A DNA stretch of 9,453 bases from Candidatus Latescibacterota bacterium (GTDB lineage Bacteria; Latescibacterota; UBA2968; GCA-2709665). Positions within the stretch are counted from its first letter, which is position 1; every line of letters begins with the position of its first letter. The notes beneath the pieces are model-generated. The model saw only the letters and a list, made by a program, of their open reading frames with translations. It was not told where the DNA came from and made no database searches. The position numbers and the translations under genes are program-made. The stretch spans positions 1-9,453 of the forward strand of contig JASLMQ010000413.1 in NCBI GenBank assembly GCA_030746455.1, written 5' to 3'. Positions 6,388 through 9,453 of the stretch are shown here, piece by piece.

Positions 6388-7467
6388 TCAGATGATGTCC
6401 ACCTTGCTGTCGTCGCCCAGCATGAAGCGAAACGCCGCCGGGCGGGCCTCGACGCGCGTCACCTCGGCGTTGTAGCCGATCAGGGAGTCGGCCACGCGCT
6501 CCCCGAGGTCCACGATCCGTCCGCCGTCCAGCACGATGGAGTGTTCGATCTCGGAGGCGACGATCTCTACCTTGCTGCCGAGGGCGGTGTAGGGTCCCAC
6601 GTAGGCGTCGCGGAGCCGGCATCCGGGTCCGATTACCACGGGCCCCCGGATAATGCAGTTCTCGATCTCGGTTCCGCTCTCGATCCGAACCCTCCCGGTT
6701 ACGCGAGACGACGATCCGATATCGATGTCGGGCGCGATGTCGTTCTCGTCGGCGAGTTCGTCGAGCACCACACGGTTCGCCTCCAGCAGGTCGTCCTTCT
6801 TTCCTGTGTCGAGCCACCAGTCGGCGAGGATGTTCGAGCCGACCTGCGCGCCGGCATCGAGCAGCCTCTGGATCGCGTCGGTGATCTCGTACTCCCCGCG
6901 CGCCGAGGGTTCGAGACCGTTTATGGCATCGTGAACCTTCGTGTTGAACAGGTAGACACCGACGAGGGCAAGGTTCGACCTCGGCGATTCCGGCTTCTCC
7001 TCGAGCCTGACCACTCTCCCGTCTTCGTCCAGCTCTGCCACGCCGAAACTGCTTGGGTCCTCGACCTCCTTCAGCTGAATGAGGGCGTCGAGGTCCTGTG
7101 ACTCGAACTGTGCCACCAGTTCCGAGATCTCGTGCTTGATCAGGTTGTCGCCAAGATACATCACGAACGGGTCGTCGCCCAGGAAGCCCCGGCCGGTCTT
7201 GACGGCGTGCGCCAGCCCCAGAGGCTGGTCCTGCTCGATGTAGGTCAGGTCCACGCTCCAGCGCGAGCCGTCTCCCAACACCTGCCTGACCTCGTCGCGC
7301 GTCTCCCCGACGATGATGCCGATCTCGCGGATTCCTGCTCGAACGATGGACTCGATGCCGTAAAAGACGATCGGCTTGTTGGCCACCGGCAGAAGCTGCT
7401 TCGCCCGTGTGTGAGTCATCGGGCGCAATCGGGTTCCAGTTCCCCCGCAGAGTATGATCGCCTTCAT
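6388..7467 (-). CDS. rmlA: Glucose-1-phosphate thymidylyltransferase, long form
   Basis: Joins dTTP and glucose-1-phosphate to make dTDP-glucose, the entry point to dTDP-rhamnose and other deoxysugars for surface polysaccharides or natural products. The 359 residues have an intact nucleotidyltransferase domain: CGGTGTRLRPMT (7-18), the catalytic Lys23 (RAKQLLP), the LGDN metal site (105-108), EEKPE (156-160) and DWWLDTGKKDDLLEAN (216-231). A left-handed beta-helix tail follows (about 248-335; hexapeptide-like VTGRVRIESGTEIENCIIRGPVVIGPG). This long architecture matches the rmlA-long/StrD-type subgroup rather than the ~290-residue short RmlA. The ATG at 7467 follows AAGGAG (7476-7481) at 8 nt. 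No rmlB/C/D lie in the window, so the final sugar is unknown. It is monocistronic by its own promoter and terminator. Confidence 0.96.
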   Translation of the reverse strand: MKAIILCGGTGTRLRPMTHTRAKQLLPVANKPIVFYGIESIVRAGIREIGIIVGETRDEVRQVLGDGSRWSVDLTYIEQDQPLGLAHAVKTGRGFLGDDPFVMYLGDNLIKHEISELVAQFESQDLDALIQLKEVEDPSSFGVAELDEDGRVVRLEEKPESPRSNLALVGVYLFNTKVHDAINGLEPSARGEYEITDAIQRLLDAGAQVGSNILADWWLDTGKKDDLLEANRVVLDELADENDIAPDIDIGSSSRVTGRVRIESGTEIENCIIRGPVVIGPGCRLRDAYVGPYTALGSKVEIVASEIEHSIVLDGGRIVDLGERVADSLIGYNAEVTRVEARPAAFRFMLGDDSKVDII

Positions 7468-7566
7468 TCGTGAAGCTCCTTCGACGGGCCGGACGACGCC
7501 GGCGGCAGACTCGTTCGGATGTCGAGAACGATGGGGGACCGACGTAAGTTTTGAGTATTTAGAGAG

Positions 7567-7596
7567 TTATCCGAAATCTGACCTGAAAAGTATAAC
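7567..7596 (+). promoter_or_regulatory. Possible weak plus-strand promoter for the MscS-type gene
   Basis: TTATCC (7567-7572, 3/6) and TATAAC (7591-7596, 5/6 to the -10) are spaced by 18 nt on the plus strand. The -10 overlaps the rmlA -10 on the other strand. No better plus-strand candidate was found in 7468-7714. The weak -35 keeps this tentative. Confidence 0.3.
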
Positions 7597-7617
7597 CTTC
7601 GCTGAATCCTTTGTCAA
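7589..7617 (-). promoter_or_regulatory. Near-consensus sigma70 promoter of rmlA
   Basis: On the minus strand, TTGACA (7612-7617, perfect -35) and TATACT (7589-7594, 5/6 to the -10) are spaced by 17 nt. Transcription from about 7582 gives a leader of roughly 115 nt before the ATG at 7467. No recognisable riboswitch or attenuator was seen in that leader. Confidence 0.8.
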
Positions 7618-7661
7618 GCACTTTTCGGTTCAGGCGTTGCGTCCACGTTGTTAGGGAATCG

Positions 7662-7682
7662 GGCCGGCGCGGCACACCGGCC
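7662..7682 (+). repeat. GC-rich hairpin in the leader of the MscS-type gene
   Basis: GGCCGG (7662-7667), a 9-nt loop, then CCGGCC (7677-7682), 20 nt upstream of the Shine-Dalgarno at 7702-7707. It may affect leader structure or translation, or be chance in GC-rich DNA. Confidence 0.3.
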
Positions 7683-7714
7683 AACCGTCCATACCATCCT
7701 CGGAGGTTTGAACC

Positions 7715-8836
7715 ATGGACATCCTGCAGACGCTCTACGAAGAGGTGATCCAGCGGGTCCCGCCGTATCGACTCGCACTGGCCTTCGCGTTCGTGCTCGG
7801 GGGGCTGGCGGCCCGCAAGATCGTGCTCCATATGCTGGAGAGGTATGGGGCTCGGGTGACCCAGCTGAGCCGAACCGACCTCGACGACCTGGTGCTCGAG
7901 GCGATAGCCAAGCCGCTTGGTGTCGCCATATCCCTTCTTGGCCTCTACCTGGCAATCCATAGCTTCTCACCTCGGGATCCCGTTGCGGGCTGGGTGGACA
8001 GCGCCTTCTCGGTACTGGTCATTGCCCTGCTCACCTGGGTGATGCTCCGCCTGGTCGGGGTGTTGATGCATCTGCTGCGCAAGTGGGCCCAGCGCACCGA
8101 TACGGCGCTCGACGATCAACTGGTCCCCCTCGTTGGGCGCGCAGCCCAGGTGACCGTTGTTCTCCTGGCGGTCTTGATGATCCTTCAGAACATGGGGTAT
8201 TCGATTTCCGGATTGATCGCCGGGCTCGGGGTGGGTGGACTGGCCGTGGCGTTGGCCGCCCAGAAGACGCTCGCGGACGTCTTCGGGTCGGCTATGCTGC
8301 TGGTTGACCGTCCATTCGTTGTGGGCGATTGGATCCGCTCGCCCGACCGGGATGTGGAGGGCGTGGTGGAGCGAATCGGGTTCCGCAGCACAAGGATCCG
8401 CACCTTCGATCAGTCGCTGGTCACGGTTCCGAATAGCAGATTGGCGGACTTCGTCATCGACAACGTGACCCAGCGCCCCGCCCGTCGCGTCTGGATCACA
8501 GTCCGCGTTCCTCATCACGCGTCAGCGGACCAGATGCGGGATGCCGTCAGCCGGGTGGAGGAGATCGTGGGGGGCCATCCCGGTGTGGATCGGAACTCGT
8601 TCCTTCTGGTGAAATTCGTTGATTTCGGGGCCTACTCCCGAGACATCATGGTCTATTACTTCACGAAGCCCACCGCCTGGGTCGAGCATCTCGAGATCCG
8701 TGAAGAGGTAAACCTGCAGGTCCTGAAGGCCCTGGAGGCTATGGGCCTGTCGGTCGCGCTGCCGACCCAGGCCGTTAGTTTGATAGGTGAACACCCCCCC
8801 TTCGACCAGTCCGACGGCTCCGGAAACTCCATTTGA
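7715..8836 (+). CDS. MscS-family small-conductance mechanosensitive channel
   Basis: An inner-membrane channel that opens under membrane tension to release solutes during hypo-osmotic shock; the family forms heptamers. The 373 residues have about five membrane helices (roughly 17-34, 64-82, 95-118, 143-161, 163-183). The last is the Gly/Ala-rich pore helix, with GLIAGLGVGGLAVALAAQ (166-183) and then KTLADVFGSAMLLVDRPF (184-201). The beta-domain follows (VGDWI, VEGVVERIGFRSTRIRTFD, VTVPNS to about 241), then the alpha/beta cytoplasmic domain (about 255-355). It is longer than E. coli MscS (286) and closer in layout to YnaI-type channels with extra N-terminal helices. The ATG at 7715 follows GGAGGT (7702-7707) at 7 nt. 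It is divergent from rmlA. No clear terminator follows, and a promoter for the next gene overlaps its stop codon. Confidence 0.95.
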   Translation: MDILQTLYEEVIQRVPPYRLALAFAFVLGGLAARKIVLHMLERYGARVTQLSRTDLDDLVLEAIAKPLGVAISLLGLYLAIHSFSPRDPVAGWVDSAFSVLVIALLTWVMLRLVGVLMHLLRKWAQRTDTALDDQLVPLVGRAAQVTVVLLAVLMILQNMGYSISGLIAGLGVGGLAVALAAQKTLADVFGSAMLLVDRPFVVGDWIRSPDRDVEGVVERIGFRSTRIRTFDQSLVTVPNSRLADFVIDNVTQRPARRVWITVRVPHHASADQMRDAVSRVEEIVGGHPGVDRNSFLLVKFVDFGAYSRDIMVYYFTKPTAWVEHLEIREEVNLQVLKALEAMGLSVALPTQAVSLIGEHPPFDQSDGSGNSI

Positions 8837-8861
8837 CAATCCATTTTCTTTTGTCCATATT
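8833..8861 (+). promoter_or_regulatory. Predicted promoter overlapping the stop codon of the MscS-type gene
   Basis: TTGACA (8833-8838, perfect -35) shares its TGA with the stop of the channel gene at 8834-8836. CATATT (8856-8861, 4/6 to the -10) lies 17 nt downstream; TATTTT at 19 nt is an alternative. It would drive the gene starting near 8964 within a T-rich stretch (8839-8867). Confidence 0.5.
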
Positions 8862-8963
8862 TTTCCCAGGCATTTGTGGTTGGGCTGTTGGGAGGGGGGG
8901 CAGGGTTCCGTTCTGTGAGGCATCATGAGCATCAAAGGATTGTTCGGTCGGCGGAGGCCTGAA

Positions 8964-9453
8964 ATGAACAAGGATCTTTCGTCCATCCTCAGCGAGTGGG
9001 ATTTCGATCCGGAGGATATCTGTGCTCGGAAGATCGTCGGCCAGGACGGCAAAGAGAAACTCCAGGTGAGGCTCGATCTGGGGCTGCTGCAGATGGAGCT
9101 CGACGGACGCCCCGACGGAACCCAACCCCACGGGCACGAGTCTGCGCTGGACTACTATCAGGACCTCCTCAAGGGACACCGACAGAGCAATGGGTCCGAC
9201 GATGGCTTCCAGCTCGATGAGGAATCCTGTGGAGAGCTGTGGCAGGAAGGGGTCCACTATTACCACCGGTACATCTGTCTGCTTCGGCTGGAGGACTTCG
9301 AGGGTGTGCTGCGCGACACGGAGCACAACCTGGCCATCTTCGATCTGGTGAAGACGCACAGCGACGACGAGGAGGCCAAGCTGTCCTTCGAGCAGTACCG
9401 CCCATACGTCACGATGGTGCACGCCCGGTCTAAAGGCGAGCTTTGCCTCCAGG
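8964..9453 (+). CDS. Protein resembling the UvrB/UvrC-motif-annotated family (5' part only, cut by window edge)
   Basis: The visible 163 residues begin MNKDLSSILSEWDFDPEDI. They carry a conserved-looking core KEKLQVRLDLGLLQMELDGRPDG (from about residue 29), then ALDYYQDLLKGH and a helical section around YYHRYICLLRLEDFEGVLRDTEHNLAIFDLVKTH. The DLGLLQME-DGRPDG core recalls, from memory, proteins annotated as UvrB/UvrC-motif-containing in Planctomycetes-like genomes. The name-giving motif would lie in the missing C-terminal part, so no repair role is shown here. The helical section could form helix-hairpin repeats. The ATG at 8964 is preferred because GGAGG (8953-8957) sits 6 nt upstream. An in-frame ATG at 8925 (adding MSIKGLFGRRRPE) has only GAGG at 4 nt. 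The protein is predicted cytoplasmic, with no signal or membrane segment visible. Confidence 0.75.
   Translation, partial: MNKDLSSILSEWDFDPEDICARKIVGQDGKEKLQVRLDLGLLQMELDGRPDGTQPHGHESALDYYQDLLKGHRQSNGSDDGFQLDEESCGELWQEGVHYYHRYICLLRLEDFEGVLRDTEHNLAIFDLVKTHSDDEEAKLSFEQYRPYVTMVHARSKGELCLQ

Noticed and set aside
6272..6817. Upstream extension of rsgA by 182 codons
   Set aside because: The extension crosses the terminator and the 3' part of rmlA, is Arg/Gly-rich with no family similarity, and a normal RsgA start with Shine-Dalgarno exists at 6271.
7468..7588. Riboswitch or attenuator in the long rmlA leader
   Set aside because: No known aptamer pattern, leader peptide or terminator/antiterminator pair could be made out.

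Overview
The window is GC-rich bacterial chromosome with compact, mostly single-gene transcription units. The mix of genes is an enolase-superfamily sugar-acid type enzyme, a long-form RmlA, and a protein of the type often annotated as UvrB/UvrC-motif in Planctomycetes-like genomes. This suggests an uncultured environmental lineage, perhaps PVC- or Latescibacteria-like. That placement is inference at low confidence; no rRNA or marker gene settles it.

Layout from left to right. (1) 1-1062, minus: a mandelate racemase/muconate lactonizing enzyme family protein, cut by the left edge just short of its C-terminus. (2) 1063-1439: a divergent control region. It holds a good minus-strand promoter, a perfect inverted repeat in the leader of the racemase-family gene, and an AT-rich palindromic island before lon. 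(3) 1440-3959, plus: a complete ATP-dependent Lon protease. (4) 3998-4030: a strong, probably bidirectional terminator between convergent genes. (5) 4052-4288, minus: a small gene that ordinary gene calling breaks. It has an in-frame UGA at codon 12, where a SelW/Rdx-family protein carries selenocysteine (C-x-x-U), followed by a hairpin fitting the bacterial SECIS pattern. It also has a near-consensus promoter and a strong Shine-Dalgarno. This is the main discovery of the window. (6) 4539-5333, plus: a nucleotidyltransferase-fold protein whose catalytic motifs look eroded. It overlaps tail to tail with (7) 5306-6271, minus: the ribosome-assembly GTPase RsgA. (8) 6320-6357: a hairpin terminator. 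(9) 6388-7467, minus: long-form glucose-1-phosphate thymidylyltransferase with its own consensus promoter and a leader of about 115 nt. (10) 7715-8836, plus: an MscS-type mechanosensitive channel. (11) 8964-9453, plus: the start of a protein resembling the UvrB/UvrC-motif-annotated family, cut by the right edge.

The genes do not form one pathway. Lon (protein quality control), the putative SelW-like redox protein, MscS (osmotic safety valve) and RsgA (30S maturation) are housekeeping or stress functions. RmlA supplies dTDP-glucose for cell-surface or secondary-metabolite sugars, and the racemase-family enzyme probably acts on a carboxylic or sugar acid. Five of the predicted promoters (at 1162-1190, 4331-4359, 4438-4466, 7589-7617 and 8833-8861) have sigma70-like boxes with exactly 17-nt spacers. 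This supports reading most genes as independently transcribed by a conventional housekeeping sigma factor.
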